The notes: generated from the letters alone by a model not told the origin. A DNA stretch of 64,000 nt from Streptomyces rishiriensis (GCF_030815485.1 NZ_JAUSWV010000003.1:1-64000); one strand, 5' to 3'. Shown: positions 1 through 9,420, counted from the stretch's first letter. Numbers and translations: made by a program.

Positions 1-166
1 CCCGCGGAGCGGGATATGCAGCGCTGGCGCGCTGCATAGGGAACGGCTCCGCTGACGCTCCGCCGGATTCCCGCGCAAGCGCGGGAATCGAATTCCGCAA
101 GCGGAATTCTGAATACGTGTCAATTCGCGCAAGCGCGAATTGATGGAATCCCGCAAGCGGGATTCC
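1..166. repeat. Linear-replicon telomere (palindrome array)
   Basis: The first 13 bases, CCCGCGGAGCGGG, form the conserved palindrome I of Streptomyces telomeres, with a GGA loop. Further hairpins are visible: 15-38 (10-bp arms, loop TGGC), 66-89 (10-bp arms, loop CAAG), 90-109 (GAATTCCGC arms, loop AA), 120-143 (11-bp arms, loop AA) and 145-166 (10-bp arms, loop AA). Bases 39-65 hold a weaker, imperfect pairing. In known Streptomyces telomeres such hairpins form on the 3' overhang and are bound by Tap and Tpg for end patching. Beyond palindrome I the sequence differs from the archetypal telomere as I remember it. The window begins exactly at the palindrome, so base 1 is probably the physical end of the replicon. 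Confidence 0.93.
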
Positions 167-574
167 TGGGGCTGGCAGCAAGAGGAGGGTGCATCACGCG
201 CGGGACTGTGTGGGGCTTGGGATTCCCAGCCACCACCTCTGCAACCTATGTGACGGATCGTCAGTCTCATGCGGTGCTGGCCTCGCTGTAGTGACGGGTT
301 CCGCTGCGCTCCACCCTGACCCCTTCCCCCACTGTCTAACCTGTCCCCACATGTTCACCAATGGCCTGTCAGTATACAGGGCAACCGGCCGTTCGTGAGT
401 GAGATTAAATCACTGTGCCACCCTCGGACGCGAAGTTGGTGTGCGGGTGATGCATCACGAGTTGTTACTGTGTAGAGTCTGGGATCAGATGCTATACCCC
501 TACCGCCGCGCACCTTGCGCCTGGATTCCATTTGTTATTACGCGCTGCATTCCGAGAAAAGGAGAGCACGGGGC
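167..574. other. Subtelomeric gap, no gene seen
   Basis: This stretch lies between the telomere hairpins and the helicase. Two short ORFs (189-398, 399-584) have no coding bias and no ribosome binding site, so I do not call them. The base composition is lower in GC than the flanking gene. The promoter of the helicase gene must lie here, but no clear -35/-10 pair stands out. Confidence 0.6.
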
Positions 575-2959
575 ATGGCCGTGAAGCTGCGTGATCACCA
601 GATCGAGGCCGTTGCCGCCATTGTGCGGGGTCTTGATGTTCCGCCGGATGGTATTCCCCGGAATGGTCTTCGTGGGCAGGTGCACGCTGCGTGTGGGACG
701 GGGAAGACCATCATGGCGGCGGCGACGGCGAGGCGGCTTGTGCCCAGGGGGCGTGTGCTCGTGTTGGTGCCGACGCTGGATCTGCTGGCGCAGACGGTGA
801 GGGCGTGGCACGAGGCTGGGCACAAGGGGCCGGCGGTTGCGGTGTGTTCGCTCCAGGACGACCCGGAGTTGTGGTCGTTGAGGGTGCGCTCCACGACGAA
901 CCCGATCCAGTTGGCGCTGTGGCACGGCCAGGGGCCGGTCACCATCTACGCGACGTACGCCAGCTTGGGTGTCCTGGGGGAGGCGTTCGAGGGTGTCTAC
1001 GGTCAGAAGCTTGATCCACTAGACCTCGCGGTGGTTGATGAAGCCCACAGGACAAGTGGCTCGATGGGTAAGGCGTGGGCGGACATCCACGACCAGGCCG
1101 TCATCCCGGCGTACCGGCGGCTGTACCTGACGGCCACACCGCGGATCTGGGAGGAGCGGCTCAGCCGGGAGGTCGCCGAAGGGGTTCGGGATCCGCTGCC
1201 GCGGGAGATGGCGGCGTCCATGGACGACGAGGAGGTCTTCGGACCTGTCCTGTACAAGCTCTCGCTCGCCTCTGCCGTCTCACGGGGCTTGTTGGCGCGG
1301 TACCAGATCATCGTGCTGGAGCTGAAGGACCCGGTCGTGACGCCCGAGCGGCTGATGGGTGAGGAGCGGCGCAGTGAGGAGGTGCGGGGGCAGCGGCTCG
1401 GAGCCTTGCAGGCGGCGTTGTTGCACACGATGGCGCAGCATGACCTGTCGACGTGCATCACCTTCCATCACCGGACGATCGAGGCGCAGGCGTACGCGGA
1501 GGGCTTGGAGCGCGTGGCGGTGAAGTTGCACGCCGACCAGCCCGAGGCGTACCCGGCTCGGATCTGGGCGGACTGGCTGTGCGGGGAGCATGTCCCCGAG
1601 CGTCGGCGGGAGGTTCTGGGTTCGTTCGGGTCTACGGCGCAGCGCGCTGTGCTCTCCAACTGCCGTGTCCTGGGCGAGGGTGTCGATATTCGAAGCGTGG
1701 ATTCAGTTGCCCTGCTGGACCCCAAGGGAGCGCCGCACGACATCGTCCAGGCCATCGGCCGGGCACTCCGCCAGAAGCCGGGACAGGGCAAGCTCGCCTC
1801 TTTGATCGTGCCGGTATTTCTCCAGCCGGGAGAAAAGCCGGAGGACATGTTCACCTCCGGGTCATACCGGCCGTTGGTGAAAGTCTTGGAAGGTCTGCGC
1901 GCTCACGATGAAGAAGCCGTCGAGCTGCTCGCCATTCCGCAGGAGCCGCAGAAGGATGTCGCCCAACCGTCCGTGAACATCGGCAGGCCCCCCGGGGAAG
2001 GAGAAGCCGAATCACGGTTGCTGCTCCGTTTCGCCGCCCCACGCGACCCGGTGATGGTCGCCGACTGGGTCTCCTTCAACGTGATCGACACCGAACGCCA
2101 GGACTGGGCCCGCGCCTGGGCGAAACTGAAGACGTACGTCGAACGCGAGGGGAACGCCCGCGTGCCCTACGGACACCGCGAGGGCGCCACACCACTTGGC
2201 CAATGGATCGCAGAACAACGACGCGCCTACGCAGCCGGACAGATGACCGGCCAACGCGCACGCCGGCTGGAGCAGCTCGGCATGGTGTGGTCCGTCGCGG
2301 ATGAGCGGTTTCAGGAGAATCTGGAGGCCGCGAAGGCTTACTACGAAGACCACTGGACCCTCTGTGCTCCGAGGTCGGCAGTGGCCCTGGACAGGCCGGT
2401 AGGACAGTGGTTGAGCAACCTGCGCCGCGCAGGCGCGCTCGAGGGGCACCCGGACTGGGAGACTGCGCTCAAGGAGATCGACGAGGACTGGAACCCGGCG
2501 TGGCCGGCGGAGTGGCAGCGGCACTACGTCGCGCTGCGCGAGCTGGTGACCGACGAAGAGGGCCAGGCGGAGGTTCTGCCCGGGTTCACGGTCCACGGCA
2601 TGGACATCGGGAAGTGGCTGGCCCGACAGCGCAAGCCCGAGGTCTGGCAGTCCCTTCACGACGGGCAGCGCGAACGTCTGGAACAGCTCGGCATCACACC
2701 GCCCGCCCCGCAGCCGGAGGTACCCTCCGCGAAGCCGTCCACGGCCCCCGTGAGCGCCTTCGAGCGCGGCGTTGCGGCCCTGGCGCAGTACAAGGCACGG
2801 GAAGGGCACCTGACAGTGCCTAGGGGGCACCTAGAACGGCTGGACGACGGGAGCGAGGTCCGGCTCGGGGTATGGCTGACCAACACCAAGACCAGGCGCG
2901 CCAAGCTGAGCGCCGACAAGCTCGAGGCGCTGGCTGGCCTCGGACTGGAGTGGGCGTGA
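575..2959 (+). CDS. Subtelomeric DEAH-box helicase with helicase-associated repeats (TtrA-like)
   Basis: A 794-residue superfamily 2 helicase. Walker A ACGTGKT is at about 39-45, the DEAH box at 155-158, TATP at 186-189, and motif VI (QAIGRALRQ) at 392-400. The C-terminal third carries about four helicase-associated (HA) domains from residue 510 to the end. Each has the pattern of an aromatic-rich helix, then GxxxVP, then a GxWLxxQR-like segment. Start 575 is preferred over an upstream start at 515 because AAAAGGAGAG lies about 9 bases upstream. Helicases of this shape sit next to the telomeres of many Streptomyces chromosomes and linear plasmids. TtrA has been linked to conjugal transfer of linear replicons; its role here is inferred from position and domain layout. 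Confidence 0.88.
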   Translation: MAVKLRDHQIEAVAAIVRGLDVPPDGIPRNGLRGQVHAACGTGKTIMAAATARRLVPRGRVLVLVPTLDLLAQTVRAWHEAGHKGPAVAVCSLQDDPELWSLRVRSTTNPIQLALWHGQGPVTIYATYASLGVLGEAFEGVYGQKLDPLDLAVVDEAHRTSGSMGKAWADIHDQAVIPAYRRLYLTATPRIWEERLSREVAEGVRDPLPREMAASMDDEEVFGPVLYKLSLASAVSRGLLARYQIIVLELKDPVVTPERLMGEERRSEEVRGQRLGALQAALLHTMAQHDLSTCITFHHRTIEAQAYAEGLERVAVKLHADQPEAYPARIWADWLCGEHVPERRREVLGSFGSTAQRAVLSNCRVLGEGVDIRSVDSVALLDPKGAPHDIVQAIGRALRQKPGQGKLASLIVPVFLQPGEKPEDMFTSGSYRPLVKVLEGLRAHDEEAVELLAIPQEPQKDVAQPSVNIGRPPGEGEAESRLLLRFAAPRDPVMVADWVSFNVIDTERQDWARAWAKLKTYVEREGNARVPYGHREGATPLGQWIAEQRRAYAAGQMTGQRARRLEQLGMVWSVADERFQENLEAAKAYYEDHWTLCAPRSAVALDRPVGQWLSNLRRAGALEGHPDWETALKEIDEDWNPAWPAEWQRHYVALRELVTDEEGQAEVLPGFTVHGMDIGKWLARQRKPEVWQSLHDGQRERLEQLGITPPAPQPEVPSAKPSTAPVSAFERGVAALAQYKAREGHLTVPRGHLERLDDGSEVRLGVWLTNTKTRRAKLSADKLEALAGLGLEWA

Positions 2960-3009
2960 CGCTGGCCGCGGCCGGTCGTTGAGCCTGGCGGTCAAGAGAA
3001 GTGCACTGT

Positions 3010-3040
3010 GAAGCCCCGGGTCGTGATCATCCGGGGTTTC
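3010..3040 (+). terminator. Hairpin terminator after the helicase
   Basis: Ten-base arms (GAAGCCCCGG and CCGGGGTTTC, with one wobble pair) surround an 11-base loop, about 50 bases after the helicase stop codon. It looks like an intrinsic-type terminator without a strong U tract, as is usual in Streptomyces. Confidence 0.6.
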
Positions 3041-3532
3041 GTGCTGTCGGCAGGTCCAGGTCAGTGACCGCGTTGAGGGCACGTCGTGTGGCGGGTCCTC
3101 CACGGGTGTGCGTTGGCCACGTGGCGGTCCGTGAGTCCCGCGACGTACATGCCGTCGGGTAGCTGCACGTCGGTGAGCTCGGACCCTTCGGGGTCGCGCC
3201 CACATCGCGCCTGACGATGGTGCCCGGGCGTCGAGGTGGCGTGCAGGGCGGCCAGCGGCAGGGCTCGCATGCGGAGCAGACGGTGGGACGTCCTGGACGC
3301 CGCGGCCGGAAGCCCATGCGGCTTCCCGCAATGGGACGAAGGCGACCTTGAGGGCGAGGATGCGCGCATCTTGTCCGTCGGCCAGCTGTCCGTCATCCTC
3401 CTCGCGAATCGCGCCCTCAGGAACCTGGCGGGTGTGCACGAAGAACAGGCGGGAGGGGGATGTCCTCGTACGGGGTAGGCGAGCGGGACGACACGGGGCG
3501 ATCCGGCGCGCTGCTTGAGGGAGGGCCAACGT
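3041..3532. other. Gap with no confident gene; possible gene relic
   Basis: Reading frames on both strands are open here (for example minus 2831-3538 and plus 3236-3478), but none has a good start or a family I recognise. The minus-strand frame around 3330-3450 looks mildly protein-like, with acidic and hydrophobic alternation, and could be the remains of a decayed gene. The promoter of the metallopeptidase gene should be at the right edge. Confidence 0.4.
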
Positions 3533-4420
3533 ATGCAATTCGACGACGATGCTGCTCTGGACACGTCCGAGGTCACGGACGGGCGGGGAGGTGCGCTGGG
3601 CGGGATCCCGGGCGGCGGGAAGACCATCGGCGGAGGACTGGTCGGGCTCGTGGTGCTGGTCGCGTCCGTGTACTTCGGTGTCGACCCCGGCATGTTCGGC
3701 TCGGGCAGCAGCGACACTTCCTCGTCCCGCACATCAGCCGCGGACCTCGCGGCGGACTGCCGGACCGGTGCCGACGCCAACCACAAGGAGGAGTGCCGGA
3801 TCGTCGCCGTGGTCAACAGCGTGCAGGCCTTCTGGAAACAGACGGAGACAGCCGCCGGCAATCCCTACCAGCAGGCCCCGACGTTCCTGTTCACCGGCAG
3901 TGTGAACACCGGCTGCGGGAACGCGACTTCCGACGTCGGCCCCTTCTACTGCTCAGCCGATGACAAGGTCTATCTCGACCTCGGCTTCTTCAACGACCTG
4001 AGCAGCGAGTTCGGCGCCAAGGGCGGCCCGTTCGCCGAGGCCTACGTGATCGCGCACGAATACGGCCACCACTTCCAGGACCTCAGCGGAACGATCTCCC
4101 GGGGCAGCGGTAAGGGCCAGAACAGCGGCTCGGTGAAACTCGAGTTGCAGGCGGACTGCTACGCCGGGGTGTGGGCCCACCACGCCACCACCACCCCCGA
4201 CCCCAAGAGCGGTAAGCCACTGATCACCGACTTGACCGAGGACGACATAAATCGCGGGCTGGACGCGGCCGCCGCCGTCGGAGACGACCGTATCCAGCAG
4301 CGCTACCAGGGCAAGGTCACACCCGACGCCTGGACTCACGGCTCCGCGAGCCAGCGCCAGCAATGGTTCTCCACCGGCTACCGCTCCGGCCGCGTCGCCA
4401 GCTGCAACACGTTCAGCTGA
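3533..4420 (+). CDS. YpfJ-family neutral zinc metallopeptidase, membrane-anchored
   Basis: A 295-residue protein beginning MQFDDDAALDTS, the usual opening of this family. One membrane segment lies at about residues 34-52, so the catalytic domain probably faces outward. The zinc motif HEYGHH is at 175-180, and the downstream ELQAD segment at 204-208 supplies the third ligand. Cysteine residues in the outer domain could form disulfides. The start at 3533 is chosen over a TTG at 3515 because GAGGGAGGG lies directly upstream and the family N-terminus matches. It is separated from neighbours on both sides and appears monocistronic. The substrate is unknown for this family. Confidence 0.88.
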   Translation: MQFDDDAALDTSEVTDGRGGALGGIPGGGKTIGGGLVGLVVLVASVYFGVDPGMFGSGSSDTSSSRTSAADLAADCRTGADANHKEECRIVAVVNSVQAFWKQTETAAGNPYQQAPTFLFTGSVNTGCGNATSDVGPFYCSADDKVYLDLGFFNDLSSEFGAKGGPFAEAYVIAHEYGHHFQDLSGTISRGSGKGQNSGSVKLELQADCYAGVWAHHATTTPDPKSGKPLITDLTEDDINRGLDAAAAVGDDRIQQRYQGKVTPDAWTHGSASQRQQWFSTGYRSGRVASCNTFS

Positions 4421-4577
4421 CCACGACAACCGCGGCACGACGCCCGGCCGTGGGCCGCCGCTGATGGGCAGATCGCGTCTTGTGCCGCGCCGCGGTCGGT
4501 GGTCGGCGGCCGATGCCCGGTGTCCGTGACTCGGGTTCGGTGGAGGAAATCCGGGGCCGTTGGGGCAGCAGCACTGT

Positions 4578-4970
4578 ATGCAGGCTCAACCGCTTTTCAC
4601 GCTGGCAGCGACCACTCTCGATGCACCAGACGCCCGCGAGTTGGCGCAGTTCTACCAGGACCTGCTCGGGTGGCCGATATGGAAGGAGAAACCCGGCTGG
4701 GTTGAGATCGCTCCGCCCGACCGCAGTGCCGGCCTCTCGTTCCAGACAGAGCCGCTCTTCACCCGCCCGCGGTGGCCGTCCACACGGTCCGAGCAGCAGA
4801 TGATGATGCATCTGGACATCGAAGTGAACGATCTGTCATCAGCTGTCGAGCATGCTCTTGCCCTGGGGGCGACGATGACGGACTTCCAGCCTCAGGATGA
4901 TGTACGCGTCCTGTGCGACCCGGCGGGCCACCCGTTCTGCCTCTTCGTGCGCACCGGCCCGAGTGCCTGA
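4578..4970 (+). CDS. VOC (glyoxalase/bleomycin-resistance) superfamily protein
   Basis: A 130-residue protein with the paired beta-alpha-beta-beta-beta modules of the vicinal oxygen chelate fold. It opens with a segment on residues adjacent to a predicted metal site (TTLDAPDARELAQFYQDLLG) and ends with the typical DPAGHPFCLF tail. The family includes glyoxalases, dioxygenases and drug-binding resistance proteins; the sequence alone does not fix the substrate. The ATG at 4578 fits the family N-terminus, although the ribosome binding site is weak. It is probably a stand-alone gene. Confidence 0.8.
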   Translation: MQAQPLFTLAATTLDAPDARELAQFYQDLLGWPIWKEKPGWVEIAPPDRSAGLSFQTEPLFTRPRWPSTRSEQQMMMHLDIEVNDLSSAVEHALALGATMTDFQPQDDVRVLCDPAGHPFCLFVRTGPSA

Positions 4971-5322
4971 CAGCCTGTATTCGGGCCGGCGGCCGCACAA
5001 TTCCACGAGTGGGGCCGGCTACGCCGGAACTTCTCCCGGTACAGCGCGAGGTCGTCGACGCCACCGATGTGTGAGCGCTGGCAGCCATGCCCTCATGACG
5101 ACGGGACTGAGGGGGCGGGAGCCCGGGGAAAGCAGTCGCGAGGGTGTGGCAGCAGGCAGGGACGCCGATGCGCGACGCGGGGTCCGCTACCACCAGCTCG
5201 GGCTCTCGGTTTCGCGACCAGCGGCATGAGGGAACAGTGCTCCGGGGCTGGGCATTGCGGGCTAAACCATAGGGTAAGTTTATAGATAAGCGACGTTCCT
5301 GTCGGATGAAGAAGGTGCGGTC
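4971..5322. promoter_or_regulatory. Gap containing the probable tap promoter
   Basis: No gene is supported here. Bases 5263-5293 form an AT-rich patch (TAAACCATAGGGTAAGTTTA) that stands out in GC-rich surroundings and probably marks the promoter of the tap-tpg operon. GAAGAAGGT at 5308-5316 is a suitable ribosome binding site for tap. Confidence 0.45.
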
Positions 5323-7434
5323 ATGGCATCTGAGGAAGAGCTGTTCGCGTCCGTCGATGCTCTGCTGAACGAGGAGCCGCATCTGCCGCCTCCGGCGGAG
5401 CGTGCCCGGCTGCGGGAGGCCGCCGGGATCACCCAGGCCCGCCTCGCCACCGCGCTGAAGACCACGACCCAGTCGGTGAAGAACTGGGAGAACGGCCGCA
5501 GCGAGCCGAAGTCGCCGCGCCTGGATGCCTACCAGCGACTGCTCAACGGATGGGCGGCGAAGTATCCCGCCCCCGGCACCTCCCCGGCAGCTCCGGCGGT
5601 CTCGATTGCCGCGACGGCGCCGGCTGAGCCGGCCGCGTCCGGGGTGGAACCGTCAAGCGCCCCGCAGGCTCCCGCCGTTCCAGCCACGGCGCCGGCGCGC
5701 CCCGCCAGCGCCCGGCCGGCCGCGGCATCACGGCGGCCGGCGGCGAAGAAGGCGGCGCAGCCCGCAGCCGACCCGCGCTTCCCGCACGGCCCCCTCGCGG
5801 TCCTGGACGGTGACGGCAGCGCGTACGGCGTCGACGGGATCGTGCTCGACTGCCCCGCGACAAGCGTGGTGGAGCTGGTGGAGTGGACGCTGCACGAGTC
5901 CGGCCTCGGCGCGCCGCGCCTGCACCGCAACGGCAAGGACTCCGACCCGCTGATCGTCCTCACCGCCGCGGCCGCCGTGAAACTCGGACTCCCCGAGCGC
6001 CTGGAGGGCCACGAGCAGCGCCGCTCCCTGCGGCTGCCGGAGGACCATCCGGTGGTCAAGCAGGTGGTGAAGGCGAAGTGGCGGCTCACCCAGCGCGGAT
6101 TCGGGCCGTGGGCGAGGATCTACCGCAAGGTCCAGGGGCGTGAGCGGCAGTGTGTGCAGCTGGCGGTCCTGTCCTGGGACGCCCTCGACGAGCGGTCCTG
6201 GCCCGGGGTGGCGGAGATGGAGCCGGCCGACATCGCCCGCGTCCTGGGGGTGTATGCCCAGCGGGTCATCACCCCGCGCGGGTCGACGGCCGTGTCCGGG
6301 CTGGAGCTGATGACGGCGCTGCGGCCGCCCACCCGCGCGGTGCAGGACCCGCAGACGGGAAACTGGGTGCCCGGCCACAACCCCGGCTCGCTGGGGACGG
6401 AGCCGATGGACCCCGCACCGCCGGAGGCCACCCCCGAGCACCCCGTCGTCGTCGACAGCGGCTGGAGCGGCGGGTTCCTGAACGAGGAGGCCTACCAGTG
6501 GGTGCGCGACGTCAGCCTGCTGAGCGATGAGGAGTGCACGCTGCCGTACGCGGTCGGCCTGGACCTCAACACCGCCTTCCTCGCCGCCGCGGCCCGCCTG
6601 GTCGTCGGCCTGAGCGCGCCCGACCACTTCCACGCCCCGGCCTTCAACCCGAAGATCCCCGGCTCCTGGCTGGTCGATCTGTCCCACGTGGAGGTCGACC
6701 CGCGTCTGCCGTCGCCGTTCACCCCGGACGGCACCCGCCCGACGGGGCCTGCCTGGTATCAGACGCACACCGTCGCCTACGCCCAGGAACTCGGCTACAA
6801 CGTCGCCCCGATCGAGGCGTACCTGCGCCGCGAGACCGGCGCGTATCTGGACCCGTGGCACGACCGATTGAAGAACGCCTACGTCGACACCCTCGCCGAC
6901 CTCGGCGTCACCAGGGACCTGGACGACCGCGCCTTCCTCGCGGCGATGGAACGGCACAAGGACGCCGACCCCGCGATGGCGGCCGTCCAGGCCGCCATCA
7001 AGGCGACCGTCAAGGGCGGCATCGGCAAGCTCCGCGAGCGCCCGCAGGGCAAGCGCTACAAGGAGGGCGAGCGGTGGCCGGCCCTCCAGCGCCCCACCTG
7101 GCGTCCCGACATCCGTGCCGCCGTCATCTCCAAGGCGCGGGTCAACATGCACCGCAAACTCACCAACATGGCCAGGATGACGGGCCTGTACCCCCTCGCC
7201 GTACTCTCCGACTGCGTCGTCTACCCCTCCCCCGGCGACAGCCCGCTCGACTTCCTCCCGTACGCCGCGTCCGGCAAACCGCAGCCCGGCGGCTTCCGCC
7301 TCGGACCCACCCCGGGCCTGGCCAAGCTCGAAGGCGTCCAGACCATGCTGTGGGCGGTCGACCTCATGGAACAGGGCTACAACCCCGCCCGCCACATCAA
7401 GGGCGGCGACGCCGTCCAGGACGAAGGAGAGTAA
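5323..7434 (+). CDS. tap: Telomere-associated protein Tap
   Basis: A 703-residue protein, close to the length of known Tap proteins (about 740). Residues ~25-70 form an XRE-type helix-turn-helix (ITQARLATALKTTTQSVKNW), followed by an Ala/Pro-rich linker to about residue 145 and a long conserved domain. Tap binds the telomeric 3' overhang and recruits the terminal protein Tpg for end patching of Streptomyces linear replicons. The gene is followed by a short ORF and tpg on the same strand, the standard tap-tpg order. Telomere, tap and tpg within 8 kb support a self-contained end-replication module. Confidence 0.92.
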   Translation: MASEEELFASVDALLNEEPHLPPPAERARLREAAGITQARLATALKTTTQSVKNWENGRSEPKSPRLDAYQRLLNGWAAKYPAPGTSPAAPAVSIAATAPAEPAASGVEPSSAPQAPAVPATAPARPASARPAAASRRPAAKKAAQPAADPRFPHGPLAVLDGDGSAYGVDGIVLDCPATSVVELVEWTLHESGLGAPRLHRNGKDSDPLIVLTAAAAVKLGLPERLEGHEQRRSLRLPEDHPVVKQVVKAKWRLTQRGFGPWARIYRKVQGRERQCVQLAVLSWDALDERSWPGVAEMEPADIARVLGVYAQRVITPRGSTAVSGLELMTALRPPTRAVQDPQTGNWVPGHNPGSLGTEPMDPAPPEATPEHPVVVDSGWSGGFLNEEAYQWVRDVSLLSDEECTLPYAVGLDLNTAFLAAAARLVVGLSAPDHFHAPAFNPKIPGSWLVDLSHVEVDPRLPSPFTPDGTRPTGPAWYQTHTVAYAQELGYNVAPIEAYLRRETGAYLDPWHDRLKNAYVDTLADLGVTRDLDDRAFLAAMERHKDADPAMAAVQAAIKATVKGGIGKLRERPQGKRYKEGERWPALQRPTWRPDIRAAVISKARVNMHRKLTNMARMTGLYPLAVLSDCVVYPSPGDSPLDFLPYAASGKPQPGGFRLGPTPGLAKLEGVQTMLWAVDLMEQGYNPARHIKGGDAVQDEGE

Positions 7435-7438
7435 CGCC

Positions 7439-7591
7439 GTGCCCGACACCGGCCCCGCGCCGTCGCTGCGGGCCGCACAGCAGCTGCGCAGACGCCGGGC
7501 CGTCCAACAGCCCCGCAGTACCGCCACGCGTGCCCAGCGCGGCCGGCACTTCGCCGCCACCGCCCGCCTGCGCCACACACACCGGACCTGA
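7439..7591 (+). CDS. Small basic ORF between tap and tpg
   Basis: A 50-codon frame starting with GTG, only 4 bases after the tap stop codon, with AAGGAGAG 7 bases upstream (inside the end of tap). The product is very basic, with RRRR near residue 17 and many Arg and Gln residues, and it would suit a nucleic-acid-binding peptide. I know no family for it. Either it is a real small gene translated with tap, or it is a spacer frame open by chance in GC-rich DNA. The good ribosome binding site argues for translation. Confidence 0.42.
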   Translation: MPDTGPAPSLRAAQQLRRRRAVQQPRSTATRAQRGRHFAATARLRHTHRT

Positions 7592-7645
7592 TTCCCGCCG
7601 GCCGACACAGACGGCCAAAACCCAACCGCCGAGAAGGGCTGAGCT

Positions 7646-8203
7646 GTGGCAGAGATCGAGGACGCCATCGAGCGGGCCGACAGGGAAGCGTTCACCCGCC
7701 AGCCACCCAAGACACTGAAAGGCCAGATCGGCTACCTGATCCGGCAGTTGGGCAGCGCGAAGGCCGTCGCGCAAGAGATCGGTGTCACCGCCGACTCCGT
7801 CAACCGCTACCGGCGCGGCGCCCGCAAACACGCCCGCGCCGACGTCGCCGCAAAAATCGACGACGCCGTACGGCAACGCTGGCAGCCCCAGGTACGCAAA
7901 CGCAGGCAGCGGCAGGCCGCCACCACCGGTGGGGTCACGGTGGAGACGCGGGCCCGGTTCGGATACACCGCACCCATCGGCACCACCGACGACGGACGCT
8001 TCCGCCGACTCACCGTCCACCTCCCCCCCACCTACGCACAACGCCTGTTCGACGCCCGCAACACCGGAGCCAGCGACCAGCAGATGCGCCAGATCATCGC
8101 CGAAGGACTCAAAGACGTGTACTTCCAGGACAACGGAACCCGCGCCACCGGACTCACCGACGTCACCCTCAACGACATCGACTACCTCGACCTCGACTAC
8201 TAA
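7646..8203 (+). CDS. tpg: Telomere terminal protein Tpg
   Basis: A 185-residue protein, the standard length for Tpg. It has an N-terminal helix-turn-helix (residues ~36-58: SAKAVAQEIGVTADSVNRYR), a basic central region and an acidic C-terminus. Thr114 is present in the segment IGTTDDGRF. In the S. lividans/S. coelicolor protein, a threonine at position 114 is the reported attachment and priming residue, so the key residue appears to be kept. Tpg becomes covalently linked to the 5' ends and primes fill-in of the telomeric gap. It starts with GTG behind GAGAAGGG and probably forms an operon with tap. Confidence 0.93.
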   Translation: MAEIEDAIERADREAFTRQPPKTLKGQIGYLIRQLGSAKAVAQEIGVTADSVNRYRRGARKHARADVAAKIDDAVRQRWQPQVRKRRQRQAATTGGVTVETRARFGYTAPIGTTDDGRFRRLTVHLPPTYAQRLFDARNTGASDQQMRQIIAEGLKDVYFQDNGTRATGLTDVTLNDIDYLDLDY

Positions 8204-8408
8204 CCGGACGCCAGCCGCAGGCCCAGCACCAGCTTTGTGACTCAGCGGTAGGCGAGGGCGGCAAGTTGGGCGGTGACCTCTAGCCTTGTGCATCGGTCCT
8301 CGGATCCTGGCCAGCCCGCCGAACGCGAGCCACCCAGGCAGGGGCCGCGGGCTGGCTGTGATGGCTGAACGCTGAGCAGCAGCAGGGAAACGGCATCGGG
8401 GGTGTGGT
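8204..8408. other. Short gap after tpg
   Basis: Nothing is recognisable here. It separates the telomere-maintenance operon from the mobile-element relics. Confidence 0.5.
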
Positions 8409-8951
8409 GTGGCAGCGGGGGTGTTGCGGACCGTGCCGCTGGCCGGGGAGCTGACCGCATCGTTGATCAGCCGTGTGGCGGCCCGCTACGGTCTCCCGAC
8501 CGCCGGTGTGCTGCGGCTGTGGACATGCCGCAACTCCCCCGCCGGGCACGACGGCGGCGGTGCGCGGGCGGACACGGAGGTCGTCCTCAACAGTGCCGGG
8601 CGGCGGGTGCTCGCCGAGCTGTGCAGGGTGGAGCCCAAGGTACTAGCGCGCGCTTTGCCTGCCTTCACCATGGACAACCCCAAGATCAGCACCGGTCGGG
8701 AGGCCGGGGTGGCACAGGCACGGTGGCGGGCGGCCGGCACGGTGGCGGGTCCGGCACGGTGGCGGGTCCGGCCGCGTTCGGCTGCCGGCTGTGCACCGCC
8801 CGCGGCGCACCGGACAGGCGCTGCGGGCGGTGCGCTACCTGCCACGCTGGCATCGGTCTGCCTTAGCCACGGACGCTGGCTGCTGGACGCGGACGCCGAC
8901 CAGCAGCTGGAACACCTCGAGGTGCGCGGCGCATCTGAGGTGGGGGTGTAG
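8409..8951 (+). pseudogene. Truncated TniQ-like transposition protein
   Basis: The frame begins VAAGVLRTVPLAGELTASLI, typical of the N-terminus of TniQ/TnsD-like target-selection proteins. It later shows pieces of their zinc-binding region: a CxxC with Arg/Trp spacing, and CLSHGRWLLDADAD. The cysteine cluster is split between two reading frames (8402 and 8409 frames), which suggests small indels. The frame then ends at a junction with a transposase fragment on the other strand. Full-length TniQ proteins are about twice this size. It is best read as a dead remnant of a Tn7/Tn5053-like transposition module. Confidence 0.6.
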
Positions 8952-9406
8952 GCGGGCAGGTCCTCCACCGTCACGTCCAGAAGATCGAATGCAACGGCCA
9001 CCGTCCTGGACAGGAAGCCCTTGCCACGGTCCACACGCACCTTCTCCGGCAGGCCACCGAAGGGGCCATAGGGGTGGTCATAGGGGTCCTCGCGCAGGAC
9101 CGCGGAGCGCAGTGCGGACAGCACCGACTCCCGCGACGGATGCACCGGCGTGACGGCGACGCCGGTAATCGCGTTCGTCGCGCAGTCGGTGAACCAGGTG
9201 ATCCACGGTCTGCGGGCCTTGCCGTCGACGTCGACCAGCACCGGGGCCTGCATGTGGTCGGTCTCCCATGCCTGGTGAAGAGCGTTCGCCTGCTGCGCCG
9301 AGTTCACCTCCGTCACGTGGGACCCGCTGCCGATGGGGCGAGCGGGCTTCCGCCTCAAGGGAGTCCAAGGCGACCGCCTCCTGTTCGTGATCTTCCATAT
9401 GGGAGA
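8943..9406 (-). pseudogene. Mu/Tn552-type DDE transposase fragment
   Basis: The minus frame contains a recognisable piece of an integrase-core transposase. There is WETDH (first catalytic Asp), then RPWITWFTDCATNAITG, then PYGPFGGLPEKVRVDRGKGF (second Asp), ending at LPAYTP. Normally the text continues with HLKGTVE, which carries the catalytic Glu, but here homology stops at about 8943. The N-terminal DNA-binding part is also missing. It abuts the TniQ relic tail to tail, so the two may come from one transposon that was rearranged. Confidence 0.65.
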
Positions 9407-9420
9407 ACCTGGTATGTCTG

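Noticed and set aside
2831..3538. Minus-strand gene after the helicase
   Set aside because: It overlaps the helicase end, lacks a start and has only weak protein-like character in the middle.
5728..7710. 660-residue open frame on the minus strand
   Set aside because: It is the antisense shadow of tap and the start of tpg; the plus-strand proteins are recognised families.
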